NCBI GenBank assembly: GCA_025642075.2 | Contig: JAODUO010001190.1 | Location: 61,001-125,000 of the forward strand | Reading direction: 5' to 3' | DNA length: 64,000 nucleotides | Origin: Ridgeia piscesae | Taxonomy: Eukaryota; Annelida; Polychaeta; Sabellida; Siboglinidae | Shown here: positions 11,930 to 22,693 of the stretch, piece after piece | How positions within the stretch are numbered: position 1 is the first letter of the stretch | Layout of the letters: the number at the start of each line of letters is the position of its first letter | The notes under the pieces: generated by a model | Told to the model about the DNA's origin: nothing | The model's database searches: none | The model's input: only the letters and a program-made list of their open reading frames with translations | Position numbers and translations under genes: made by a program

Positions 11930-12550
11930 AGACGACTTCGTCTTTACAGGTGTCTCGTCCAAACACAGTTGACAGTTGCATGTGATGATGAGACAGTAAG
12001 ACAACTTTGTTTTTACACTGTCTCTTCTTTACAGGTGTCTCTTCTTTACAGGTGTCTCGTCCAAACAAAGTTGACAGTTGCGTGTGAGGGGACAGTAAGA
12101 AGACTTTGTCTTTACAGGTGTCTCTTCTATACAGGTGTCTTTTCTTTACAGGTGTCTCGTCCCAACACTGTTGACAGTTGCATGTGAGGGGACAGTAAGA
12201 AGACTTTGTCTTTACAGGTGTCTCTTCTATACAGGTGTCTTTTCTTTACAGGTGTCTCGTCCCAACACTGTTGACAGTTGCATGTGAGGGGACAGTAAGA
12301 AGACTTTGTCTTTACAGGTGTCTCTTCTATACAGGTGTCTTTTCTTTACAGGTGTCTCGTCCCAACACTGTTGACAGTTGCATGTGAGGGGACAGTAAGA
12401 AGACTTTGTCTTTACAGGTGTCTCTTCTATACAGGTGTCTTTTCTTTACAGGTGTCTCGTCCCAACACTGTTGACAGTTGCATGTGAGGGGACAGTAAGA
12501 AGACCTTGTCTTTACAGGTGTCTCTTCTATACAGGTGTCCCTTCCAAACA
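11930..12550. repeat. 100-bp satellite, about six copies
   Basis: The marker ggtgtctcgtcc occurs at 11,949, 12,051, 12,151, 12,251, 12,351 and 12,451. The last four intervals are exactly 100 bp and nearly identical, while the first is older and diverged. Each unit has further internal tripling of the motif tctttacaggtgtctct. The reading frames crossing it have period 100, which is not a multiple of three, so it is not coding. Confidence 0.85.
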
Positions 12551-12697
12551 CAGTTGACCGTTGCGAGTGAGAAGATTTCTTTACATGTGACAGAGCATGT
12601 GTCACGGAAATGACGGTCAAACAACCAGCATTTTGCCAACTAAGATAGAAAAGCTTGACCTGTCCAACAATCACCTCACTGCTTGTCCATTATTCCA

Positions 12698-12887
12698 ACT
12701 GCCAACTACCCCCTGGACTCCTGGATTATACTACAGAAACAGGTTTTAACAGTGTGCAAACACGCTGCCAAGGGCGAAACATCAGGGTTGACTGCCAACT
12801 ACCCCCTGGACTCCTGCAGTCAACCCTGATGTTTCGCCCGTGGCAGCGTGTTTGCACACTGATAAAACCTGTTTCTGTAGTATAATC
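12698..12887. repeat. Long hairpin with nested direct repeat
   Basis: Arms at 12,724-12,795 and 12,816-12,887 (72 nt each) are reverse complements with two mismatches, around a 20-nt loop. The loop plus edges (actgccaactaccccctgg..) is also present in direct orientation just left of the first arm, at 12,698-12,723, giving the order A-B-A-B'. A further piece of the arm end (tgataaaacctgtttct) recurs at about 13,191. Confidence 0.8.
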
Positions 12888-13430
12888 TTTTAGTGCGTGC
12901 TGAGCAGATGTTGCAACAGGACACATTTCATTCCATTTTCACTCCTTTTCGCTTGATATTGAACCAGTGTCCAAAATGACAGACATGTTTAAATGTCATT
13001 GCACTATACTGTTGGAATATATTGATCAAAAGAAATGTATGCACGACTCTATACCATAAGACATACATGGATACTATGTTTGTACCAAGAACTTCATAGT
13101 ACGTGATGATTCACTGACATGTCACCAAACACGTGATGATTACACATGACTACACAGACACCAGTGACGTGATGCTTAGATTGATTATTCTGATAAAACC
13201 TGTTTCTCTAATCTACACATTATACACTATCATGACTTGGATCAAGAAAGGCTGTGGTGCGCTACATTCAGTCAATTTGTATGTTTCATGTATGACTGAA
13301 GTCACAACCTGTGCAGCATGAATTATATACGGAGTGATGTGCCAGCAATGATTCTTATCATAATTTTTATTATGTGTATGGGGGAGGTGAAAACCTGATA
13401 CAATTGTGCCTTTTTATGCAAACTGTTCTG

Positions 13431-14400
13431 GTGACAGGCTTGACGAGAACGTCACGGACTACGTCACAGGAAATGTCGTAAAGTTACCGGCATTTCACCA
13501 ACATTACATCACCAAACTGTTCTGGTGACAGGCCTGACGAGGACGTCACGGACTACGTCACTGGGATCATCGTCAAGTTACCGGCATTTCACCAACATTA
13601 CATCACCAAACTGTTCTGGTGACAGGCCTGACGAGGACGTCACGGACTACGTCACTGGGATCATCGTCAAGTTACCGGCATTTCACCAACATTACATCAC
13701 CAAACTGTTCTGGTGACAGGCCTGACAAAGACGTCACGGACTACGTCACAGAGATCATCGTCAAGTTACCGGCATTTCACCAACATTACATCACCAAACT
13801 GTTCTGGTGACAGGCCTGACGAGGACGTCACGGACTACGTCACAGAAAAGATCGTAAAGTTACCGGCATTTCACCAACATTACATCACCAAACTGTTCTG
13901 GTGACAGGCTTGACGAGGACGTCACGGACTACGTCACTGGGATCATCGTCAAGTTACCGGCATTTCACCAACATTACATCACCAAACTGTTCTGGTGACA
14001 GGCCTGACGAGGACGTCAAGGACTACGTCACTGGGATCATCGTCAAGTTACCGGCATTTCACCAACATTACATCACCAAACTGTTCTGGTGACAGGCTTG
14101 ACGAGGACGTCATGGACTACGTCACTGGGATCATCGTCAAGTTACCGGCATTTCACCAACATTACATCACCAAACTGTTCTGGTGACAGGCCTGACGAGG
14201 ACGTCACGGACTACGTCACTGGGATCATCGTCAAGTTACCGGCATTTCACCAACATTACATCACCAAACTGTTCTGGTGACAGGCTTGACGAGGACGTCA
14301 CGGACTACGTCACTGGGATCATCGTCAAGTTACCGGCATTTCACCAACATTACATCACCAAACTGTTCTGGTGACAGGCTTGACGAGGACGTCATGGATG
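13431..14400. repeat. 94-bp satellite, eleven copies, rich in CGTCA
   Basis: Unit starts at 13,431, 13,525 and so on every 94 bp to 14,371 (last copy partial). Copies differ by one to a few bases. Each unit contains gacgtcacgg and tacgtcac, plus atcgtcaag, so CRE half-sites (CGTCA) are repeated two to three times per unit. 94 is not a multiple of three, so the many 63-aa frames are artefacts. Sequence after the array (ggcagtcaaacagcatttta) resembles the sequence just before the hairpin at about 12,610. Confidence 0.9.
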
Positions 14401-14471
14401 ACGGCACATGATACGCCACGAAAATGGCAGTCAAACAGCATTTTACCAACCGAGATAGGATGTCACAGGCT

Positions 14472-14479
14472 GTTTATAA
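14472..14479 (+). promoter_or_regulatory. TATA-like box upstream of retroelement-type ORF
   Basis: tttataaatc lies about 135 bp upstream of the 14,606 frame and about 240 bp before the likelier ATG at 14,714. It is a plausible core promoter but not decisive. Confidence 0.2.
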
Positions 14480-14605
14480 ATCACCATCTTTACACTACTC
14501 CACTATTTGAAGCATAGTATTAGTCACTGTGCGGGGTTTACGGCAGGATGACTAGTCATCACGTGCAACCACTTCCCCACGGGATGGTGGTGGTTTCTGG
14601 ATTTC

Positions 14606-14945
14606 TTGGATGGATATATATCCTGTATCGCCAGCTCAACCCGAGCAGTGGGCATTCTTGTCTCAGCGATCAACAGACACACGCAATTATTTTCTTCTCT
14701 TCCACTGTGCACCATGCCACCACGGGGCCGTCCGAAAGGAAGGGTCATGGAGCCGGATAGCCCGCCAGCAGTGCGTCGTCGTGTGACTGCGACTCCCTCT
14801 CCCCACGACGAGCAAGAGGAGGATGGCGTGACAAGTCAGTGGGACACGGGGCGACCTGCCAATTGGCCCGTGGCTACGTTACTCAGCCGCATCGCAGATT
14901 GTGGCATCAAGTTGCCTCCGGGCATGAAGAAAGCTCAGGTCCTAC

Positions 14946-15023
<78 letters not shown>

Positions 15024-15310
15024 ACAACTGTGCTAGAGGCGACACGGTCGACCAGCTAGCTATCGGAGTTAGTGTTGACACTAACGCTCTGCCCCTGTCA
15101 ACCTCACCGACGACACGATGGGGAATCGCTGCCGAACTAAACAGCTTGGCTTCCCGGGTGACTCGGCCGAGACAGTGTGGCCAGAGGGCTGACACCCAGA
15201 GTGGACGCAGGCCCCAGGATTGTCTGGTCACGTGGCTTAATGCACAAGAAATCTGGAAATTGGTATGCTGTTCCATTGAAGAAACCAAAAAAGTACCACT
15301 ACATCTTTGA
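14606..15310 (+). pseudogene. Retroelement-type ORF interrupted by an in-frame (TA)n tract
   Basis: A single 234-codon frame. The better start is the internal ATG at about 14,714 (MPPRGRPKGRVMEPDSPP), as the preceding residues look like untranslated leader. A basic/acidic, disordered N-terminus is followed by a SAP-like helix pair (WPVATLLSRIADCGIKLPPG). The frame then enters about 75 bp of (TA)n, read as an Ile-Tyr run, and emerges as a Ser/Thr-rich segment. This organisation resembles first ORFs of invertebrate retroelements, from memory. The tract length keeps the frame open, but an Ile-Tyr run of this length is unlikely to be tolerated, so I treat the gene as broken. No reverse transcriptase follows. 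Confidence 0.35.
14947..15021. repeat. (TA)n microsatellite
   Basis: 75 bp of uninterrupted TA inside the retroelement-type ORF. Confidence 0.95.
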
Positions 15311-15399
15311 TATGCTGACGGATGCAGGTCACCGTAGCATGGCTAATAGTGAACCAATTCTACCCTTTGATCGATAATGAACTGATTCGTCATTGATCA

Positions 15400-17770
15400 C
15401 TGACAAGGAATGAAAGTTGTTATAATGTTGCAACGTGAGTCCACACTGGATTTAAGACTAAAGTGATTTATTCAATGAACAATTCTTGTGATTGTTATTG
15501 TAAAAATAACACTTCTCCTGTTATGATCAACAATGGATGTTTCATCACTGATCATTCAACAATATTTCTTTAGGTGTTGCATTGCCGTATTCATCTGAAT
15601 AATGTTCACCATTGTTAGGGGTTTAGCCCAATTTTTACATTATACAATATTTTATTGGGGAATTGAGTATCCCAACCTTTCTGTTTGTACTTGTATGTTT
15701 ATGGCAAAGCAACTTTGTAATTATGCCCCTATCAAGGCACTTATAACCAATTGTGATTGTCTCTCCCCTATAGATGCTCTTTGGCATTCCATGCCTATGT
15801 TTTCTGTGTGCAATAAATTGAATTGGCCTGATTGAAAACGATGATGACACCATGAACACAATAATCAACGTGGCGACTGATGAGCCTGGCCATTGTGAAG
15901 AAATTGCTAGACAACCCATCATTTCTGAACAAACTAGCACAGAACGTGATCAACAGTAAAACAGGACTTGTATGAATCACGTGCACTTGATTACGGCCAT
16001 ACGAACGACAAGGTTCGGAACCTGAAGAAGGTGAACGAAGAACTTAGAAACAGCGAGTGCCGAACTTAGAAACGGCGAGTGACGAACTTAGAAACTGCTC
16101 CACAGTTACAATTTTTTATTTGCACGCTGTGCATTTATTTGTATGTGGTGATGAAAATAAATAAAGTTCAATGTTTAAATTTGTCTACAGAAATAGTTCA
16201 ATGGGTGCTTTAATGTCCCCGTAACAAATAAATAAACCATTCAGAAGACTTGTTATATAACCGTGTCATGCAGAATCAACACTTGTCTATAAATTCGAGT
16301 GACATATGTCATCAATCAAAATCTGGATGTCATCAGACTCATCCAGTGTTTTAGGTTGTTCGAGTGATAAAACAAGAACTACAATCTCTACAACACGTGG
16401 TAGACATTTTATAATGGATTTCCAAAGGAAACTTATCGCAACGAAAAAAAATTATATTGCAGTATAAAAATCCAAGATGGCGACACCCATGAATTGGAAA
16501 TGTATCTACAAAATTCTTGGTTTTGCAGACTCAGTGAGTGCTACAAAAGAGATTAATTTTGATGTTTTCAAAAAAACTTTATGAGGATGAGGACAGTGAA
16601 ATTACAATGGTGATGAGTGTTATTTTGTGCCCTTTCAAAACTGATCAATGGTGCTAAATGTGATTTCTGTGAGATTTGTGTTTGAAGAAATCACCGGTGA
16701 TGATATTGCGGAGACCGTTCGACTGAAGCTGGCAGCAGCATAGGTGTAATCATCATTACAACTGTCCAATGTGATATTCAACGTCATCATCATGTCTAAT
16801 ATCACCAAAGTTTTGGAAAACACATGTTGTCAAGTGTAACAGGCAGTCAGTAGATCAATCAACCAGGCTGAGTGCACCATCTAATGTACTTTTATTTTAT
16901 TTATGTAGGCGCCACCTGGTGGATAGTGGTTGAGTAAAGTTCAATGACATGTTTGTCAAGGTGACGAAGCGTTGTTAAAATATAATCTATACTCTATCGC
17001 TATATATGTAGGAACTATGTTTTGTAGCGCTTCAATAATACAGAGATGTGTGCTGGGGCTGGTCTGTAAAAGATGGCTACGTGCGTAGGTGTAAGTTTCA
17101 TGCTCAGATGATTGAACATATTATGTCCTAGAACAATCATTACACCGGTAACTGTACTTGCAATGCATTATGGGCATAATCAGTAGTTGCCCTGTCAACA
17201 CAATAAACTTGGATCAAACCGGGTTGAGCTGTGCCTACATAGATTGTCTATTTGTGCAGCTAAAGGCAAGATTAACTGTCTCTGGGATCATGCAAACTCA
17301 GACACACACACAAGTAGTCTTTTTATTGCACTGATTGGCAGTACAATATGTAAGCGTTAGTATTTCTGAATTGGGTGGTGTTGGTCACACAGTAGAAATC
17401 GATTGGAACGAATTCGCGAAAATTCAACCGCGGTCATTGCATCTTCGGTGTATGGGTGTTTGGTGGCGTCGACAGAGGCAATTGTGGGGAGATTCTCTGA
17501 CTGCAAAATGATTCGATGTCGACATAGTTTATGTTGTTGCCGTTCGTCCAATGTTTATGTTCAGGCCCAGGGTCCTTCCAAGCATACCAGAAAGAGTTCC
17601 GACTTACAGAATATACATTTTATGTAATTATATCCGGACTTAGATGATGCTATTGTTGATGGAGAATATTTCGAATTTGCATGGTATTCAATGGAAATGT
17701 GCTTTATAATACACATTAGTATTATATACTCCTTATATATGGGGGATCAGACAGTAAAATGACATGCCAC
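15400..17770. other. Non-coding stretch
   Basis: AT-rich with no recognisable gene. Noted: gaacttagaaac three times at about 26-bp spacing (16,040-16,096), AATAAA at about 16,158, and a CTCF-like motif on the minus strand at 16,909-16,922. The 17,300-17,600 part is slightly more CpG-rich, without a supported product. Confidence 0.5.
16909..16922 (-). promoter_or_regulatory. CTCF-like motif
   Basis: The minus strand reads CCACCAGGTGGCGC, agreeing at every position with the core CCASYAGRKGGCRS as I remember it. No chromatin data are available, so the function is inference. Confidence 0.4.
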
Positions 17771-17787
17771 ACTCACGTTGCAGTTAA

Positions 17788-18156
17788 TTACAAACAGTGT
17801 GTGCATCTGTCTCCAGGAGTCAAGTCAGCCACCCACATCATATGACAAGCCACCCGTAGAATATCTGCGACTGAGAGGAAATTTGGGTATGCTGAACTTC
17901 TGGGTGAGATGGGTGTATTGGACTTCCCAGTTGAGGGAGTACGTGAAGAATATGCTGGGGAAGGCCTCTCAACGGTTATAGTACACTGTGCCGTATTGCC
18001 ATCGCTCGTTGCGAACCTGCCATGCACGTCAAACAAGAAGCACTGACCCGTGACGTGGCTGAACAAGTCAAATAAGTCTATTTGCGGCTCGGTCATCCTG
18101 AACGGTTGCGTCGCTGTGTGAAGGGCAAGACCCAGAACACCAACGTGTCCCTTCAC
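17788..18156 (-). other. 122-codon open frame, unrecognised
   Basis: Open frame containing MTEPQIDLFDLFSHVTGQCF and a Ser/Pro-rich middle (VERPSPAYSSRTPSTGKSNT). The plus strand is also largely open here, so the coding strand is uncertain. The sequence is more GC-rich than its flanks, which suggests old coding or transposon DNA. It directly abuts the start of the large tandem duplication at about 18,231. I do not recognise the product. Confidence 0.25.
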
Positions 18157-18986
18157 TCAAAGGCGTGGTGCAAATGCCCAAAGACAGGCTTTGTTGGCTG
18201 AACTAATGTTGTCGCGGCAACATGTTCAGCTTTTTTCCAGAAATATGTATGCATGTTTTTAAACACCTGTGGTTTGATTACTATTAAGAATGTTCCCACA
18301 TATGTACACATTTTTAGAAAGGTAACATATTCAGGAATCTGTTTGTGGAGAGAAAATTACATTATCACCTTAATTATTATTGGCAAAACCACACCTGACG
18401 ATACATGACCACCCCTATGCGTCACCGAGTCTGAGACAAACATCGCTATGTATGATATATCAAATATCTTACTTAATTCTCACGTTGTATATATTTAATA
18501 TTTAGTGCGTTAGTTTCTGTAGTTAGAAAGTGTATAGAGTGTGTTCTATTTGTGACTTATATTGTTAGTTTTGTGTAGATATTTCTCGGTTTATGTGTCT
18601 CTGAATTAACCGGTCTGTAAAGGTTAAGGCACCTTGCAGCAACTTGGTAACATGCACAGAACCATAAAATACAGCATTATGTGGACTTCAATGATGCGAT
18701 CCTCCACACGACCATCAGTGACCGTGAGTGATGGTGTCTGGGCGTAGAGGAATGTGAAGTGAGGAAAGGGTAAGACTGCTGCTTGACAACTACTTCCAAT
18801 AAACGAAAACACAACTGAGGTTGGTGAAAGTTTGCTGCCACTAGTTTCAGAAGTCGATTATTTGCAACAGTCACATAGATACTTGATGAGTATGCGACAG
18901 AATATTTCTGAATATTTCACTGTCAAACAGAAAAGCCAGTATTCAACAGTGTTCACAGTGAGTCAGCAACTGACGGCAGACAAGCT

Positions 18987-20423
18987 GTGAGTCCATGGCA
19001 TACAAACTGTGAACAGCCATATGATATATCGGTGATCAGAGCAATGAGTGTGACACCAAGACATCTGATGACACCAAGATACCTGATGACACCAAGACAT
19101 CTGATGACACCAAGAGACCTGATGACACCAAGACATCTGATGACACCAAGAGACGAGTTCAACCAAGGTGTTATATCAACATTGACATGTTCAGCTATAG
19201 GCGAGTTCAACCAAGGTGTTATGTCAACTGTGACATGTTCAGCTATAGATGAGTTCAACCAAGGTGTTATGTCAACTGTGACATGTTCAGCTATAGATGA
19301 GTTCAACCAAGGTGTTATGTCAACATTGACATGTTCAGCTATAGGCGAGTTCAACCAAGGTGTTATGTCAACTATGTCATGTTCAGCTATAGATGAGTTC
19401 AACCAAGGTGTTATGTCAACATTGACATGTTCAGATATAGACGAGTTCAACCAAGGTGTTATGTCAACTGTGACATGTTCAGCTATAGATGAGTTCAACC
19501 AAGGTGTTATGTCAACATTGACATGTTCAGCTATAGGCGAGTTCAACCAAGGTGTTATGTCAACTATGTCATGTTCAGCTATAGATGAGTTCAACCAAGG
19601 TGTTATGTCAACATTGACATGTTCAGATATAGACGAGTTCAACCAAGGTGTTATGTCAACTGTGACATGTTCAGCTATAGATGAGTTCAACCAAGGTGTT
19701 ATGTCAACATTGACATGTTCAGCTATAGATGAGTTCAACCAAGGTGTTATGTCAACATTGACATGTTCAGCTATAGGCGAGTTCAACCAAGGTGTTATGT
19801 CAACTGTGACATGTTCAGCTATAGACGAGTTCAACCAAGGTGTTATGTCAACTATGACATGTTCAGATATAGACGAGTTCTACCAAGGTGTTATGTCAAC
19901 TATGACATGTTCAGATATAGACGAGTTCTACCAAGGTGTTATGTCAACTATGACATGTTCAGATATAGACAAGTTCTACCAAGGTGTTATGTCAACTATG
20001 ACATGTTCAGCTATAGATGAGTTCTACCAAGGTGTTATGTTAACTGTGACATGTTCAGCTATAGGTGAGTTCAACCAAGGTGTTATGTCAACTGTGACAT
20101 GTTCAGCTATAGGCGAGTTCAACCAAGGTGTTATGTCAACTGTGTCATGCAGCTATGAGGTGATGGGTAAGCCAAGGGGCAATCGAATGAGGATGTCGGC
20201 AGCAAAAGCAGATAGTCGTCGACTGAAACAGTCTGAGGCAAATGGAGGCCACTACCAAAGAGGCTCGGCTTGCAAGAAAGGAGACTTGGGCAAACATCCA
20301 AGTGCAGTGAACTTTAGTGGCACAGTGAACTTTATACGTGGACTGGTGAACTTTATATGTGCAGTTGTGTCATATTATCCAAACATGGTTTCTGTTTTTA
20401 AACATTTTTGCTTAGGTGCTTAA
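18987..20423 (+). CDS. Putative repetitive protein encoded by the 48-bp minisatellite (uncertain)
   Basis: A 478-codon frame. Residues about 20-57 are six-residue repeats (TPRHLM type, 18 bp). Residues about 57-390 are 21 copies of a 16-residue repeat EFNQGVMSTVTCSAID with variants, followed by a unique tail (SYEVMGKPRGNRMRMSAAKA..) and a hydrophobic end. The repeat period is a multiple of three, so the opposite strand is open for 293 codons too (NSSIAEHVTVDITPWL). Openness is therefore weak evidence of coding. There is no signal peptide at the nominal start and no known domain. Unit 2 has 14 copies, with indels that break the same frame near 22,180-22,230. I regard it as probably non-coding or transposon-derived, with a repetitive secreted or structural protein as the alternative. 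Confidence 0.25.
   Translation: MSPWHTNCEQPYDISVIRAMSVTPRHLMTPRYLMTPRHLMTPRDLMTPRHLMTPRDEFNQGVISTLTCSAIGEFNQGVMSTVTCSAIDEFNQGVMSTVTCSAIDEFNQGVMSTLTCSAIGEFNQGVMSTMSCSAIDEFNQGVMSTLTCSDIDEFNQGVMSTVTCSAIDEFNQGVMSTLTCSAIGEFNQGVMSTMSCSAIDEFNQGVMSTLTCSDIDEFNQGVMSTVTCSAIDEFNQGVMSTLTCSAIDEFNQGVMSTLTCSAIGEFNQGVMSTVTCSAIDEFNQGVMSTMTCSDIDEFYQGVMSTMTCSDIDEFYQGVMSTMTCSDIDKFYQGVMSTMTCSAIDEFYQGVMLTVTCSAIGEFNQGVMSTVTCSAIGEFNQGVMSTVSCSYEVMGKPRGNRMRMSAAKADSRRLKQSEANGGHYQRGSACKKGDLGKHPSAVNFSGTVNFIRGLVNFICAVVSYYPNMVSVFKHFCLGA
19155..20162. repeat. 48-bp minisatellite, 21 copies
   Basis: gagttc starts recur every 48 bp from 19,155 to 20,115. A higher-order repeat of four variant units (192 bp, about 19,251-19,442) is repeated once more at 19,443-19,634, showing recent block-wise expansion. 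Confidence 0.95.
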
Positions 20424-21619
20424 TGTTTCATAAATGTTTATTATTTTGAAGTGGAAACCTTTCTGAACTTTGCCCACTGATAAATTATACATTGGCTAAG
20501 ATATGTGCAAGGTTTCAATCATCTAAATAGATGTTTATATGTTGAAATGTGTGTTCCCATGTACTCATACTTTGAACACGATTATCTCAGAAACATGTTT
20601 TTTCCTAACACCTGCTGCCTGCCGTGTAATTTTTCCGTGCTATTACTTTATAGAATTGCTTGAAACTTGCCATAGTGGACCTGGATAGCATGACCATGAA
20701 AACCACCACGTTACTTTCTGGGAAATGTGACCTGCTTTTTACATAATAAGTCGCAACTGAAATTTTTCACTTCCATTTCTGCATTTTCATATACCATAGT
20801 TTGAAAGAAATGATAAAAAAAGTTTTAGAAAAGCTGCTAGGTGATTTTCACAAGGGAAGTGTAAAATAACTACACAAAACATCTGACACGAAAAAGATAG
20901 CTGCCACAACGTGGGAAAACACACTAGACAAACTCTTTAAAATATTCTCAGCTATACTGTGAGGTAGTTTAATAAACTCTGAAAGTGTCAGCTCCCAGTG
21001 TTCAATACAAGTGGAGTAATAAAATAAAGTCAGTTTAGAGTACACCTTCGCCTTTACACACCTGGATTTTTTCCCAGAAATATGTACGCACGTTTTTAAA
21101 CACCTGTGGTTTGATTATTATTAAGAATGTTCCCACATATGTACACATTTTTAGAAAGGTAACATATTCAAGAATCTGTTTGTGGAGAGAAAATTACATT
21201 ATTACCTTAATTATTATTGTCAAAACCACACCTGACGACACATGACCACCCCTATGCGTCACCGAGTCTGAGACAAACATCGCTATGTATGATATATCAA
21301 ATATCTTACTTAATTCTCACGTTGTATATATTTAATATTTAGTGTGTTAGTTTCTGTAGTTAGAAAGTGTATAGAGTGTGTTCTATTTGTGACTTATATT
21401 GTTAGTTTTGTGTAGATATTTCTCGGTTTATGTGTCTCTGAATTAACCGGTCTGTAAAGGTTAAGGCACCTTGCAGCAACTTGGTAACATGCACAGAACC
21501 ATAAAATACAGCATTATGTGGACTTCAATGACGCGATCCTCCACACGACCATCAGTGACCGTGAGTGATGGTGTCTGGGCGTAGAGGAATGTGAAGTGAG
21601 GAAAGGGTAAGACTGCTGC

Positions 21620-21826
21620 TTGACAACTACTTCCAATAAAGAAAACACAACTGAGGTTGGTGACATTTTGCTGCCACTAGTTTCAGAAGTCGATTATTTG
21701 CAACAGTCACATAGTTACTTGATGAGTATGCGACAGAATATTTCTGAATATTTCACTGTCAAACAGAAAAGCCAGTATTCAACAGTGTTCACAGTGAGTC
21801 AGCAACTGATGGCAGACAAGCTGTGA
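21620..21826 (+). other. Exon-like open frame in unit 2, unrecognised
   Basis: 68 codons with TSNKENTTEVGDILLPLVSE and SYLMSMRQNISEYFTVKQK. The same peptide is readable in unit 3 (24,077), where the sequence after KQK differs (MDGELQCLLSAVRV), because similarity to the other units ends there. Conservation between units reflects recent duplication and is not proof of coding. No domain is recognised. Confidence 0.3.
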
Positions 21827-22028
21827 GTCCATGGCACACAAACTGTGAACAGCCATATGATATATCGGTGATCAGAGCAACGAGTGTGACACCAAGACAT
21901 CTGTGACACCAAGAGACCTGATGACACCAAGACATCTGATGACACCAAGAGACATCTGATGACACCAAGACATCCTGATGACACCAAGAGACCTGATGAC
22001 ACCAAGACATCTGATGACACCAAGAGAC

Positions 22029-22693
22029 GAGTTCAACCAAGGTGTTATGTCAACATTGACATGTTCAGCTATAGGCGAGTTCAACCAAGGTGTTATGTCA
22101 ACTGTGACATGTTCAGCTATAGGTGAGTTCAACCAAGGTGTTATGTCAACTGTGGCATGTTCAGCTATAGGCGAGTTCACCAAGGTGTTATGTCAACTGT
22201 ATGTTCAGCTATAGGGAGTTCACCAAGGTGTTATGTCAACTGTGACATGTTCAGCTATAGGTGAGTTCAACCAAGGTGTTATGTCAACTGTGACATGTTC
22301 AGCTATAGGCGAGTTCAACCAAGGTGTTATGTCAACTGTGACATGTTCAGCTATAGGCGAGTTCAACCAAGGTGTTATGTCAACTGTGACATGTTCAGCT
22401 ATAGGCGAGTTCAACCAAGGTGTTATGTCAACTGTGACATGTTCAGCTATAGGCGAGTTCAACCAAGGTGTTATGTCAACTGTGACATGTTCAGCTATAG
22501 ACGAGTTCAACCAAGGTGTTATGTCAACTGTGACATGTTCAGCTATAGACGAGTTCAACCAAGGTGTTATGTCAACTGTGACATGTTCAGCTATAGATGA
22601 GTTCAACCAAGGTGTTATGTCAACTGTGACATGTTCAGCTATAGACGAGTTCAACCAAGGTGTTATGTCAACTGTGTCATGCAGCTATGAGGT
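22029..22693. repeat. 48-bp minisatellite, about 14 copies
   Basis: Same unit as at 19,155 but more homogeneous (mostly the VTCSAIG/VTCSAID type). Small deletions sit in copies four and five, near 22,173-22,230. Confidence 0.95.

Larger units (their letters stand above)
18231..21068 (+). repeat. Large tandem duplication, unit 1 (2.84 kb)
   Basis: It begins at ttttccagaaatatgtatgc, which recurs at about 21,069 and 23,529. Each unit holds about 700 bp of conserved leader, a short coding-like exon, an 18-bp repeat block, a 48-bp minisatellite, a conserved tail and an AT-rich end. Units differ mainly in minisatellite copy number. Confidence 0.85.

Noticed and set aside
13431..14400. Regular 94-bp repeats as a CRISPR array
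   Set aside because: Whole units repeat with no variable spacers, the repeat is far too long, and the DNA is eukaryotic.
18953..19834. 293-codon minus-strand frame as an independent gene
   Set aside because: It is the reverse reading of the 48-bp array, whose length is a multiple of three.
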